A stretch of DNA of 64,000 nt, taken from an uncultured Ruminiclostridium sp. Its GTDB lineage: Bacteria > Bacillota > Clostridia > Oscillospirales > Ruminococcaceae. This document shows positions 49,274-58,736 of the stretch, piece by piece (within the stretch, counting starts at the first letter, position 1; every line of letters begins with the position of its first letter). A program made the position numbers and the translations under genes. The notes under the pieces were generated by a model. The model ran no database searches. It had not been told where the DNA came from and saw nothing but the letters and a program-made list of their open reading frames with translations. The DNA is taken from contig CANRFO010000011.1 of assembly GCA_947629925.1 (NCBI GenBank), positions 1 through 64,000 on the forward strand, in the 5' to 3' direction.

Positions 49274-50710
49274 ATGAAGATAATTTATGCCACCAGCGAA
49301 GCTCAGCCATTTGCCGCTTCAGGCGGACTTGCGGACGTTGCGGGTTCTCTGCCCAAGGCGCTTGTGGAGGAGGGACAGGAATGTGCGGTCGTTCTTCCCT
49401 ACTATGTTAATACCATAAAGGATTCTCACAAGGAACACATCAGATATGTGGACAATTTCAGCGTTTCCGTGGGCTGGCGCTCACAGTACTGCGGCGTTTT
49501 TCAGACGGAGCTGAACGGAGTGACCTATTACTTCCTTGACAACGAATATTATTTCAAGCGTGATTTCGGGCTTTACGGCTACTATGACGACGCTGAGAGA
49601 TACGCTTTCTTCTCCCGCGCGGTTCTGGAGCTGATACAGCGCTTTGACCTGCGCCCCGACATCATCAACTCCAACGACTGGCAGTGCGCTCTGATACCCG
49701 TTTACTACAACCTGTATTACCGCAATCAGTACAATATGCAGAACATACACACCGTGTTCACCATACATAATATCCAGTATCAGGGACGCTACGGTATGGA
49801 GCTTATGGAGGAAATTCTGGGTATACCTATGTATTATCGCTCCATTATGGAATACGACAAGGACGTAAACTTCATGAAGGCGGCTATCGAGGTTTCCGAG
49901 AAGGTCACCACCGTTTCTCCCACCTATGCGAGGGAGATACTCGACCCGTGGTTTTCTCACGGACTTGACAGGATACTCAGGGGCAAGGAATACAAGACCT
50001 GCGGCTTCCTGAACGGCATTGACACGGATATGTACAATCCCGAAACGGATGAGATAATCCCCGCAAAGTTCAGCGCAAAGAACAAAAACGGCAAGAAGAT
50101 ATGCAAGGAAAAGCTGCTTGAAGAAGTGGGACTTCCCATCGACGACGATATGCCTGTTATCGGACTGGTTTCCCGTCTTGTGGAGCATAAGGGCTTTGAC
50201 CTTGTAAAGTACGTTTTCGACCAGATGGTAAATCTGGGCTGCAAGGTGATAATCCTCGGTTCGGGCGAGGCGCAGTACGAAAACTATTTCAACGAAATGC
50301 ACTATCGCTATCCCGACAGAGTGAGCTTCACCTGCGGGTATGTTCCCGCTCTGGCGAAGAAGATATATGCAGGGGCGGACATCTTCCTGATGCCCAGCAA
50401 GAGCGAGCCTTGCGGTCTGGCGCAGATGATAGCGCTGAGATACGGCACTGTTCCCGTTGTAAGGGCTACAGGCGGCTTGAAGGACTCTATCCCCGACTAC
50501 GGCGAGCCTGACGGAAGCGGACTTGGCTTTACGTTCCAGAGCTATGACGCTCTGGATATGCTGGGAGCGGTGCGCAGGTGCGTTGAGCTTTATTACAACG
50601 ACAAGCGCAAGTGGAGCGCTCTCGTTACAAAGGGAATGAAGGCGGACTTCAGCTGGAAACAGTCGGCAAAGCTGTATATCGGTCTTTACAAGGAACTTTG
50701 CGGTCAGTAA
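49274..50710 (+). CDS. glgA: Glycogen synthase
   Basis: YATSEAQPFAASGGLADVAGSLPKAL, TVFTIHNIQYQGRYG, PSKSEPCGLAQMIALRYGTVPVVRATGGL. Confidence 0.96.
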   Translation: MKIIYATSEAQPFAASGGLADVAGSLPKALVEEGQECAVVLPYYVNTIKDSHKEHIRYVDNFSVSVGWRSQYCGVFQTELNGVTYYFLDNEYYFKRDFGLYGYYDDAERYAFFSRAVLELIQRFDLRPDIINSNDWQCALIPVYYNLYYRNQYNMQNIHTVFTIHNIQYQGRYGMELMEEILGIPMYYRSIMEYDKDVNFMKAAIEVSEKVTTVSPTYAREILDPWFSHGLDRILRGKEYKTCGFLNGIDTDMYNPETDEIIPAKFSAKNKNGKKICKEKLLEEVGLPIDDDMPVIGLVSRLVEHKGFDLVKYVFDQMVNLGCKVIILGSGEAQYENYFNEMHYRYPDRVSFTCGYVPALAKKIYAGADIFLMPSKSEPCGLAQMIALRYGTVPVVRATGGLKDSIPDYGEPDGSGLGFTFQSYDALDMLGAVRRCVELYYNDKRKWSALVTKGMKADFSWKQSAKLYIGLYKELCGQ

Positions 50711-50823
50711 GAAAAATTTGCAAAATTCATCAGTTTGTATAACGGTTCCTCTTAAAGTGAATAATAATGACGGAGCGGATAGGTTCTATCGGCTCCGCTC
50801 ATTACTGTTCGGGAGGAATCGGA

Positions 50824-51621
50824 ATGAAAAAAAGCGGCGAAAACGGATTTAAGATATTTATGGCGGTGACCGCTATGACGGCGGTGATGTTCTGCGCCGC
50901 AGCGGGAACATTGAACAAAAACGCTTCAAAAGCAGTGCAGGCGGACGCTGACGAGGATTATTTCTCGCTGTACAAAGAGCTTTATGTGGAAAAATTCGTG
51001 AACGTTCCGTACAGAGATGACGAGGGCTGTATTTATATCACCTTTGACGACGGTCCGTCGCCTTATACCGAGGAGATACTTGAAATACTGGAAAAGCATG
51101 ATATAAAAGCCACTTTTTTCCTGTCGCCTGAGGACACGGAAAACGACGCGCGACTGATAGATCTTATCTGCGAAAAAGGACATACCATAGGAATACACAC
51201 CGCCTCCCATGTTTATTCAAGCATTTACGGAAGCGTGGAGGGATACCTTGAGGATTTTGACACCGCATTTCGCAGGATATATGACATAACAGGGCAAAAG
51301 TGCAGATTTTTCCGCTTTCCCGCAGGAAGCGTAAACGCATATAACAGGGCGATACGAAACGATATAATAGACGAGATGAGCAGAAGAGGCTTCGTTTATT
51401 TTGACTGGAACGTGGACAGCAGGGACGCTGTGGGCGCTGATAAAGCGCAGATAAAAAATAACGTCCTCACGGGGCTTAAAGGCACAAAAAGAGCGGTGAT
51501 ACTTTTTCACGACGGCATGAAAACCACCGTGGGAGTGCTGGAGGAAATAATAGAGGAGCTTGAAAGTGAAGGGCGGGAGTTCCGTCCTATCGACGAGCAG
51601 GTGAGACCTGTTCAATTCTGA
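50824..51621 (+). CDS. Polysaccharide deacetylase
   Basis: ITFDDGPSPYTEEILEIL, GHTIGIHTASH, FRFPAGS, ILFHDG. Confidence 0.93.
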   Translation: MKKSGENGFKIFMAVTAMTAVMFCAAAGTLNKNASKAVQADADEDYFSLYKELYVEKFVNVPYRDDEGCIYITFDDGPSPYTEEILEILEKHDIKATFFLSPEDTENDARLIDLICEKGHTIGIHTASHVYSSIYGSVEGYLEDFDTAFRRIYDITGQKCRFFRFPAGSVNAYNRAIRNDIIDEMSRRGFVYFDWNVDSRDAVGADKAQIKNNVLTGLKGTKRAVILFHDGMKTTVGVLEEIIEELESEGREFRPIDEQVRPVQF

Positions 51622-51634
51622 ACGGAGGCTTGGA

Positions 51635-52225
51635 ATGGCTGAAAGAAGCATGACGGAGATAAAAGAGGAATTTATCTCGATTTATAATGAAAATATAAAG
51701 CGCGACGGCGCGGATAAGCTGCTGGAATACCTCAGCGGGCGGTGCGATTTTTTTACCGCCCCCGCCAGCACTAAATATCACTGCTGTTATGAGGGAGGGC
51801 TGGCTCAGCATTCGCTGAACGTTTACCACTGCCTTAAAGCGTATCTTGAAAGAGAGCGGGTAAAGGAGCTGTACAAGCTGTCGTACAGCGGCGAGAGCAT
51901 AGCGATAACAGCGCTGCTTCACGATATGTGCAAGATAGATACATATGTAAGTGATTTCCGTAATGTGAAAAATGATCAGGGCGTCTGGGAAAAGGTCCCC
52001 ACCTATCGCTTTGAGGATAAGCTCCCTTACGGTCACGGGGAAAAATCGGTGTATATGATAAGCGGGTTTATGAGGCTGACAAGAGAGGAAGCCATGGCTA
52101 TACGCTGGCACATGGGCTTTTCAGGGAGCGAGGACACGAACCTTGTCAGCAGGGCGCTGGAAAGCTATCCGCTGGCGTTTGCGCTGTCTGTTGCTGATAT
52201 GGAAGCGACTTTTCTGCTGGAGTAA
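51635..52225 (+). CDS. HD-domain hydrolase
   Basis: GGLAQHSLNVY, ALLHDMCKIDTY, HGEKSV, RWHMGF metal-binding pattern. Confidence 0.85.
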   Translation: MAERSMTEIKEEFISIYNENIKRDGADKLLEYLSGRCDFFTAPASTKYHCCYEGGLAQHSLNVYHCLKAYLERERVKELYKLSYSGESIAITALLHDMCKIDTYVSDFRNVKNDQGVWEKVPTYRFEDKLPYGHGEKSVYMISGFMRLTREEAMAIRWHMGFSGSEDTNLVSRALESYPLAFALSVADMEATFLLE

Positions 52226-52330
52226 CAAAAATTTCAGGAAACTCTCACATAATTTCGGATTTACATGACAGGAAAAATATGCTAAAATGTTTATATGACA
52301 AAACCAAGTGAAAGGACAAATCGGCTTCAG

Positions 52331-53587
52331 ATGAAGAAAAAAATGATACCCGCGCTTATAGCGGCGGGAGCGGTCCTTATGACGGGCTGCTCAAGCGAAA
52401 GCGGTACGCCTCAGCAGCCTGACAGCAGCAGCGGGACAAAACCTCCTGTGGCGTATATGGAAACTGCTCCTGAGGGGAAAGAGGACTATTTTAAAATAGG
52501 CTATGACGAATGGCACAACGAATATTCCTACCAGTTGCTCAGAGGAAGCTACACCGAGGAGGACAACGCCGACGTTGCTTCCGAATACCGCAGCAACACG
52601 ATAGAATATCTCATGAACGAAAGAATAATGCTGTACCTTGCAGAGCAGGAGGGCATTACCGCACAATCGCTCACTGAGGAAGAAATGAACACGATAGACA
52701 GCGACGTTCAGACTACGCTGAAGGGCTGGTACGACAGCTTCATAGTTGACGCAAAGAACGCACTGGGCGAAGAATACACCGACGAGGAGCTTCTGGCAAA
52801 GGAAAAGGAGCTTTTCGCGGAATTTCTGGGAAAAGCGGGGCTTACCGAGGAAGTGTTCACTGACTGGTCGATAAAGGAAGTGCTTACTCAGAAGTTTATC
52901 GACAAGGCTTCGGAGGACGTCGACGACAAGGCCGTAAGCGATTTCGTGCAGAAAACAATAGATACTGCCAAGGACAAATACGAAAACGACCTCAAGACGT
53001 TTGAGGACGCCTACACTGCGTTCTATGTGCCTGAGGGGACAAGGGTCGTTCAGCAGATCTGCGTCCTCATAGACAAAAACACCGCCAGCGAGGTCACCGC
53101 CTACCGCAACGACGGCGACGACGAAAAAGCCGACGCGATACTTAACGAGGCGCTGGAAAGAGTCAGGTTCAGGATAGACGAAGCCTACGAAAAGCTTCAG
53201 AACGGCGAGGACTGGGCGGAGATACAGGAGGAATACAACGACGACACCAACGGCACAGGCGCGCAGTACATCGTTTACCCCAGAAGCAACTATGTTGACA
53301 AGAAGATAATCGACGCGGCTATGGCGATACCCGAAAAAGGCGGTATCTCGGACATAATCACCACCGATTCGGGATTTTTCCTGCTGTATTATGTGGACGA
53401 CAGAGTTATGAGCGACAGCGAGCTGCAATCGCTGAACGAGCAGGCGCTGGAATATCTGAAGGACAGAGAAGCCACCGAAACGATAAACGAATTTAAAGAG
53501 CAGTACCCTTACACGCTGGACTACGACCTGCTGGAGATAAGCGAGCCTGAGGAAACCACGGCGGAGGAAACGTCGGCAGAGGAATAA
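52331..53587 (+). CDS. PrsA/SurA-like peptidylprolyl isomerase lipoprotein
   Basis: MKKKMIPALIAAGAVLMTGCSS lipobox; rotamase-like C-terminal region. Confidence 0.85.
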   Translation: MKKKMIPALIAAGAVLMTGCSSESGTPQQPDSSSGTKPPVAYMETAPEGKEDYFKIGYDEWHNEYSYQLLRGSYTEEDNADVASEYRSNTIEYLMNERIMLYLAEQEGITAQSLTEEEMNTIDSDVQTTLKGWYDSFIVDAKNALGEEYTDEELLAKEKELFAEFLGKAGLTEEVFTDWSIKEVLTQKFIDKASEDVDDKAVSDFVQKTIDTAKDKYENDLKTFEDAYTAFYVPEGTRVVQQICVLIDKNTASEVTAYRNDGDDEKADAILNEALERVRFRIDEAYEKLQNGEDWAEIQEEYNDDTNGTGAQYIVYPRSNYVDKKIIDAAMAIPEKGGISDIITTDSGFFLLYYVDDRVMSDSELQSLNEQALEYLKDREATETINEFKEQYPYTLDYDLLEISEPEETTAEETSAEE

Positions 53588-53621
53588 AAAATAAAAGCCC
53601 GCTCAGGCGGTAATTTTCTGC

Positions 53622-53650
53622 TTGACAAATTTTTCCCGATTTGATAAAAT
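53622..53650 (+). promoter_or_regulatory. sigmaA promoter of DUF2798-like gene
   Basis: TTGACA (53622), 17-bp spacer, TAAAAT (53645). Confidence 0.75.
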
Positions 53651-53667
53651 AAATATATAAAGAAAAA

Positions 53668-53762
53668 TAAATATTGCATACGACACATGTGGCGAAAAGC
53701 GTAAATCTGATCACGGAAGCAATACGGTATTGGAAAACGTTTTTGCCGTATGTGTTTTTTTG
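53668..53762 (+). promoter_or_regulatory. Riboswitch/attenuator-like 5' leader
   Basis: TATTGC (53672-53677) can pair GCAATA (53719-53724), overlapping the 5' arm of terminator ATACGG...CCGTAT + TTTTTTT (about 53722-53761). Confidence 0.55.
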
Positions 53763-53803
53763 CGCCTTTCGCAGGGTATGCAGACGAAAGAAGGAGAAAA
53801 ATT

Positions 53804-54376
53804 ATGCCTCAGACCAAAGCTCAGCGAATGATATTCGCACTTCTCACGGTCATCGTTACCGTACACGCCTATGTTTTTTACAGCCTTTACGTTGTAAACG
53901 GAGACACGCTTATGCAGGTGACGGGCGAAAGCGGCGTGCTTTCCGCCATAAACTCACAGGGCGGCGTTTATATGTGCGGACATTATGTTCCCATCTGGGT
54001 GGTGGTGATAACGGAGTTTGTCTTTGCCTACTGCCTTGAGATATTTATGGGAAGTCCCTGCTCGTTTCGCCTTGCCGCAAGGGTGTTTGACGTGGAAAAT
54101 ACTCACCCCGTCCTGTTTGAAACGGCGATAATATGCGCCACGGTGGGACTTATGTGCCCCGCTATGAGCCTTATAGCGGCTTTCCTGTATTATCCGTATT
54201 ATGCCGGCTTCAGCGTGCTGACACTATTTGCCAATTGGATAAAGCTGGTATGCGTAAATCTGCCCTTTGCGTTTTTCTCACAGCTTTTCTTCATTCAGCC
54301 CTTGATAAGAACGGTATTCAAGACGATTTTTGCAAAGAGGAACGCCGCACAGTACGCTGTTGAAACGGCGGAATAA
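53804..54376 (+). CDS. DUF2798-like four-TM membrane protein
   Basis: TM-rich; MPQTKAQRMIFALLTVIVTVHAYVFYSLYVV; GAAGGAG RBS. Confidence 0.75.
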   Translation: MPQTKAQRMIFALLTVIVTVHAYVFYSLYVVNGDTLMQVTGESGVLSAINSQGGVYMCGHYVPIWVVVITEFVFAYCLEIFMGSPCSFRLAARVFDVENTHPVLFETAIICATVGLMCPAMSLIAAFLYYPYYAGFSVLTLFANWIKLVCVNLPFAFFSQLFFIQPLIRTVFKTIFAKRNAAQYAVETAE

Positions 54377-54443
54377 AATCATGTGAAAAAATACCGCCGA
54401 CTTAAGAGGGTGTTAAGTTTATTTTAATAAAACAGCAGATGTG

Positions 54444-54692
54444 TTACCAGTCGATTATTTCAATATCATCTGCAATTTCAGTCAGTGATTTGCCGTCGAA
54501 TAATGGATAATCCATCACTTCATCAATGCTTTTAGCACAAAATTCATTTTCACCACACCACATATCGAAGTCATTCTTACTATAAGGGTCTATACCGCAA
54601 GGTTTTCCATTATACTCGAAAGTAAAATGAGAACATATTTCGTTGATTCGATTTTTTATTTTATCTGACATATTCATAGTATATATCTCCAC
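54444..54692 (-). CDS. Small hypothetical protein
   Basis: 82-aa ORF; start codon uncertain. Confidence 0.5.
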   Translation of the reverse strand: MEIYTMNMSDKIKNRINEICSHFTFEYNGKPCGIDPYSKNDFDMWCGENEFCAKSIDEVMDYPLFDGKSLTEIADDIEIIDW

Positions 54693-55029
54693 CTGCTTTT
54701 TTCTTCAATAGTTAACTCACATTGAACGCCTCTTATGAGCTCTCATTTTTTACAGGGAATAATTTCTTGTGAGTCTACCTTGTTTTTGCGATTGAATCAG
54801 GCTTTACAAAGAAGTTTTACATTCGGTACTTTAGCTTTTATTATATATTGACCAACAGTATTTGTCAAGATACTCCTAATCATCAGTGTCAACAACCAAA
54901 CAGATAAGGTACAACACATATACTTTTACATAAAGTCAGCGTGTCATGAAACTAAGGTCTTGAATTTTTTGTCAATGAATTTTGCAGAAATTTAAAATAC
55001 TGCGTTGATTGAAAAGCGCATAAGTTAAC

Positions 55030-55071
55030 TGCCCCGCCACAGGAAATTTGTGTTTTCCTATGGCGGGGCAG
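55030..55071. terminator. Terminator downstream of the cohesin gene
   Basis: CTGCCCCGCCAcAGGAAA-tttgtg-TTTTCCTaTGGCGGGGCAG. Confidence 0.8.
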
Positions 55072-55105
55072 CTGAATATCCACAATATTTATACAGAATT
55101 AAGTT

Positions 55106-56455
55106 TTATTTGCGCTTCTTTATGCTAAGAGCCACAGCAGTTCCGGAGATTGCAATAAGAACCGCAATAGCGCCTGTTGCGGGGTAATTTGCTGTGGGAA
55201 CATTGGAATCTTCGCTGTCAGCCGCATTATCACTGCTTGCGGCAGTCTGTTCTTCGCTTACCGAAGGAGCGGCAGTTTCACTGCTTGCAGTATCTTGGGT
55301 ACCATTATCAGGCTGTGCAGTAGCTTCGCTGCTTGCTTCAGGGGTTGAATCAAGTGCGTCTGAAGTTTCATTAGAGGAAGTTGTGGTTTCTTCAGGTACA
55401 TAGAAGTAATAATGATTCCCTGTGCTGCCCGTAGGAGAAGTCGTACGGGTTTCCGTTTCGCCGCATACTTCGCATTCGCGTATTTGCTGTCCTAATGTGC
55501 CCTCAACATCTTTCCAATCGCCCCATGTATGACCGGCAGCCTTTATCGTTTCGGTCACTTCTTCTGCACATACAGTGCAAGTACCTTTACGCTCGCCGTC
55601 CTCGGTGCAGGAAGCTTCTTTGGAGGTTTCCCATTCAGTTACATTGTGACCTTTAGCAGGTTCGGTCTCTTCGGTAATGGTTTCTCCGCATACTGAACAT
55701 TCACCTGTTTTCGTGCCGGGAGCCGTGCAGGTAGCAGGTGTTTCGTCCCAAGAAGAAACCTTGTGACCAAGCGCTTTGGTGGTTTTTGTCTCTGTTTTGC
55801 CGCAGACTGTGCATTCTCTTGTCTGTTCGCCGCCTTTGGTGCAGGTCGCGGTGTCCGCAGACCAATCGCTCCATGTATGACTATCGTCGTCACAAGGCAG
55901 TAAAAGCTTGGTTTTGGTGGTGTCTACATAGACTTCATCATTACTGTAAAACGAAGGCGTCAACAAAGGATCGCTTTCGTCTATACGCACGATCTGGAAC
56001 TTGCTTATAGTGACAAGATCCTCATAATTGCCAAAATCGGCGTTATCATTGACAACAAATTTAATTGTCGCCAGTTTTCCTGTAACAGTAAGATTTTCCT
56101 GTGCAGCGCCTTTTTCCCATCTGAGCTTGAAAGGACTTGAGGGAACAACTCCCGGCTGAAGTCCTGTGAAATTTGGAAGTAATTTTTCGTCTGTTACATT
56201 ACTTGTTGCGGGAACGGACAAAATATCTTCGTTAAACTCTACGCTGAGAGTTGCAATGATAAGTCCTGCGTTTTTGTCCATAGATATAGTTGCGGTGACT
56301 GTATCACCTCTTGACGCCGTTTCCTTGTCAAAGGAAATGGTGAACGCTACTTTGGCGTCACTGGCGCTTTCAGCAGCATTGACGACAGCGGAAGTACACA
56401 GTGTCCCGCTCAGCGCTACTGCTGCCGTCAACAGATAAGAAATAACTTTCTTCAT
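55106..56455 (-). CDS. Surface protein: signal peptide, cohesin-type module, CxxC/GH repeats, sortase-like C-terminal signal
   Basis: VAFTISFDKETASRGDTVTATISMDKNAGLIIATLSVEFNEDIL... cohesin pattern; 3-4 ATCTxxGxxxxxCxxCG repeats; NYPATG-hydrophobic-KKRK tail. Confidence 0.8.
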   Translation of the reverse strand: MKKVISYLLTAAVALSGTLCTSAVVNAAESASDAKVAFTISFDKETASRGDTVTATISMDKNAGLIIATLSVEFNEDILSVPATSNVTDEKLLPNFTGLQPGVVPSSPFKLRWEKGAAQENLTVTGKLATIKFVVNDNADFGNYEDLVTISKFQIVRIDESDPLLTPSFYSNDEVYVDTTKTKLLLPCDDDSHTWSDWSADTATCTKGGEQTRECTVCGKTETKTTKALGHKVSSWDETPATCTAPGTKTGECSVCGETITEETEPAKGHNVTEWETSKEASCTEDGERKGTCTVCAEEVTETIKAAGHTWGDWKDVEGTLGQQIRECEVCGETETRTTSPTGSTGNHYYFYVPEETTTSSNETSDALDSTPEASSEATAQPDNGTQDTASSETAAPSVSEEQTAASSDNAADSEDSNVPTANYPATGAIAVLIAISGTAVALSIKKRK

Positions 56456-56517
56456 CTTTTTAACTCCTTTTTTTCTTTTTTTATATTAGTCCCTTTCGGG
56501 AGTAATACCGTTGATTT

Positions 56518-56694
56518 TTATACATTCCATCCTGCGAGTTTTCTTGCCAGCATAACGCTGTCCAGCTCGTCTATATCGCCGTTTCCGTCAACATCTGCGG
56601 CAGACTGGTCTATTGCAACGTTCCAGCTTGCAAGGTAACGCGCAAGAGCCACGCTGTCAAGCTCGTCTACTTCGCCGCTGCCGTCAACGTCGCA
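56518..56694 (-). repeat. Dockerin-coding DNA repeat copy 1
   Basis: ~170 bp near-identical to copies at 58557 and 61166. Confidence 0.9.
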
Positions 56695-58503
56695 TGGAGT
56701 GGTAGCGACAAGCTTTGTTGTTGAAAGCAGGTATTCGCTGAAGTGGTTTGTGGTGAAAATTATGTAACCGCCTGAAACAGTGGCTTTTATTTCAGTGAGC
56801 CTGCCGTTTGCATCACGGTGATAAACATAGATGTTTTCAGTATCCCAGCCTTCGGGGACAGGGATACGGACGGTAACATTCCCTTCGGGTTGGATCTCTT
56901 CTCCGTTACAGGTGAGGGTTATATCGAAGGAAACCTCGGTATCTGTCTCGGCGGTCTGCTCTACGGTAAGCTTCGTATTGGCGGGCAGAGCGTCTTCACC
57001 CGCGTTTATCTCAATGCCTGTATCTTCATCGGTGAAAGTCAAAGCGTCCATGTAAACGAATTTTATATTATTTTCGTTTGCGTAAGCCTCGGCACAAGAA
57101 CCGATATATCCGTACATGATAAGGTCGGGAGAGTTGGATGTAAATGCCCGGCGGTATATTTCCGTCACGCTGGCAGGAATGGTCACGGAAATCAGTGAAC
57201 TGCAATAATCAAAAGCTTGCACTCCTATTGTTTTGACACCATCGGGAATAACGACTTGATTTAAATCTCTGCACTCCAAAAAAGCGCCATCGTCTATGGT
57301 TTCAACACCGACGGGAATGTCTACCGTTGTAAAACGGCAGTCGGCAAGTGCATATTTGGATATCGTCTTTACGTCAGCAGGTATACTGTACGCCGTATCA
57401 CTTTTGCCTACCGGGAATCTAACGATTCTTGAGCCGTCCTTGCTGAACAAAATGCCGTCAACCTCTTTGTATGCGGGATTATCGCCGTCTACAATGAAAG
57501 AGGTCAGGGCGTGGCAGCTCATCGTAAATGCGCCGTCAGCAGATACGACACTGGCGGGGATTTCTACTTCGGCCAGTTGGTGGCAGTTATAAAAAGCCCT
57601 CTCCTCTATTGTTTCTACGCCTTCGGAAATTTTTATGTACATCAAATTGCACAGTGAAAATGAATCAGAAGCTATAATTTCAACGCCATCGGGAATGGTG
57701 TAAGAATATCCGCTTTTTCTGTATGGATACCGAAGAAGTGTTTTTCCGTCTTTTGTGAGCAAAACTCCATCATCGTCTTTATAATTCTGATTATCAGCGT
57801 CTACATTGATAGCTGCCAATGAGCTACAATTGCCGAATACACTTATATCAATAAATTCTACGCTTGCAGGAATATTTATGGTTTCCAATGAATTATCGCC
57901 ATAAAATGCACGACGTCCGATTGTTATAACACCGTCAGGAATAGTGTAGGAGGTTTCGGTTTTATCATTCGGATATAATATGATAGTTTCGCCGTCCTTT
58001 GTGAACAAAACCCCGTCCTCGTCTTTATATTCCGGATTGTTATCGTCTACATTGATGGATTTTAAAGCATGACAGTTCTGAAACGCACTTTCGCTTATTG
58101 ACACGACGCTGTACGGAATGTCTACTGTCTGCAAATTATCACATCTCATAAATGCATTTTCGATAGAAGTAACGCTGTCGGGAATTTTGACAGATATTAT
58201 TATTTCTGAATCATTGAAAGCGCCATTTCCTATCACCGTCACCGCTTGCCCGTTTATCTCAGCAGGAATGGTTATATCGGTCTCTGTGCCTTCATACCCC
58301 GTTATAGACAGCGTTCCGTCCTCTAATTCCTTATAGCGGAAGCCTTCGTACAGGTTTGAATCGCCTTCACCGACTACGACCGACGTCGGCTGAATACCTT
58401 CCGACTGCAAGAAATCTTCGCTTTCCGCAAGTGCTGTTTGAGGCAAAGCTGTCACCGCCATTGCTGCCGCGATAAAAGCTGCCAAAAGTTTCTTTTGTTT
58501 CAT
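56518..58503 (-). CDS. Secreted BspA-type LRR_5 protein with C-terminal type I dockerin
   Basis: Signal peptide; IPDGVxxIGxxAFxxCxSL repeats; DVDGSGEVDELDSVALARYL...DVDGNGDIDELDSVMLARKL dockerin. Confidence 0.92.
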   Translation of the reverse strand: MKQKKLLAAFIAAAMAVTALPQTALAESEDFLQSEGIQPTSVVVGEGDSNLYEGFRYKELEDGTLSITGYEGTETDITIPAEINGQAVTVIGNGAFNDSEIIISVKIPDSVTSIENAFMRCDNLQTVDIPYSVVSISESAFQNCHALKSINVDDNNPEYKDEDGVLFTKDGETIILYPNDKTETSYTIPDGVITIGRRAFYGDNSLETINIPASVEFIDISVFGNCSSLAAINVDADNQNYKDDDGVLLTKDGKTLLRYPYRKSGYSYTIPDGVEIIASDSFSLCNLMYIKISEGVETIEERAFYNCHQLAEVEIPASVVSADGAFTMSCHALTSFIVDGDNPAYKEVDGILFSKDGSRIVRFPVGKSDTAYSIPADVKTISKYALADCRFTTVDIPVGVETIDDGAFLECRDLNQVVIPDGVKTIGVQAFDYCSSLISVTIPASVTEIYRRAFTSNSPDLIMYGYIGSCAEAYANENNIKFVYMDALTFTDEDTGIEINAGEDALPANTKLTVEQTAETDTEVSFDITLTCNGEEIQPEGNVTVRIPVPEGWDTENIYVYHRDANGRLTEIKATVSGGYIIFTTNHFSEYLLSTTKLVATTPCDVDGSGEVDELDSVALARYLASWNVAIDQSAADVDGNGDIDELDSVMLARKLAGWNV

Positions 58504-58556
58504 GATTTTTCCTCCTAAAAAAATTTATTTTATTGATAAATCAATGCGCTAAATTA

Positions 58557-58736
58557 TCACACATTCCACCCTGCAAGTCTTCTTGCCAGCATAACGCTGT
58601 CCAGCTCGTCTATATCGCCGTTTCCGTCAACATCTGCGGCAGACTGGTCTATCGCAACGTTCCAGCTTGCAAGGTAACGTGCAAGAGCCACGCTGTCAAG
58701 CTCGTCCACTTCGCCGCTGCCGTTGACGTCGCCATA
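58557..58736 (-). repeat. Dockerin-coding DNA repeat copy 2
   Basis: See copy 1. Confidence 0.9.

Noticed and set aside
49481-50302. 273-aa minus-strand ORF opposite glgA
   Set aside because: Antisense to conserved GlgA; codon-structure artefact
52391-53428. 345-aa minus-strand ORF opposite the PrsA-like gene
   Set aside because: Antisense to a supported lipoprotein gene with lipobox and RBS
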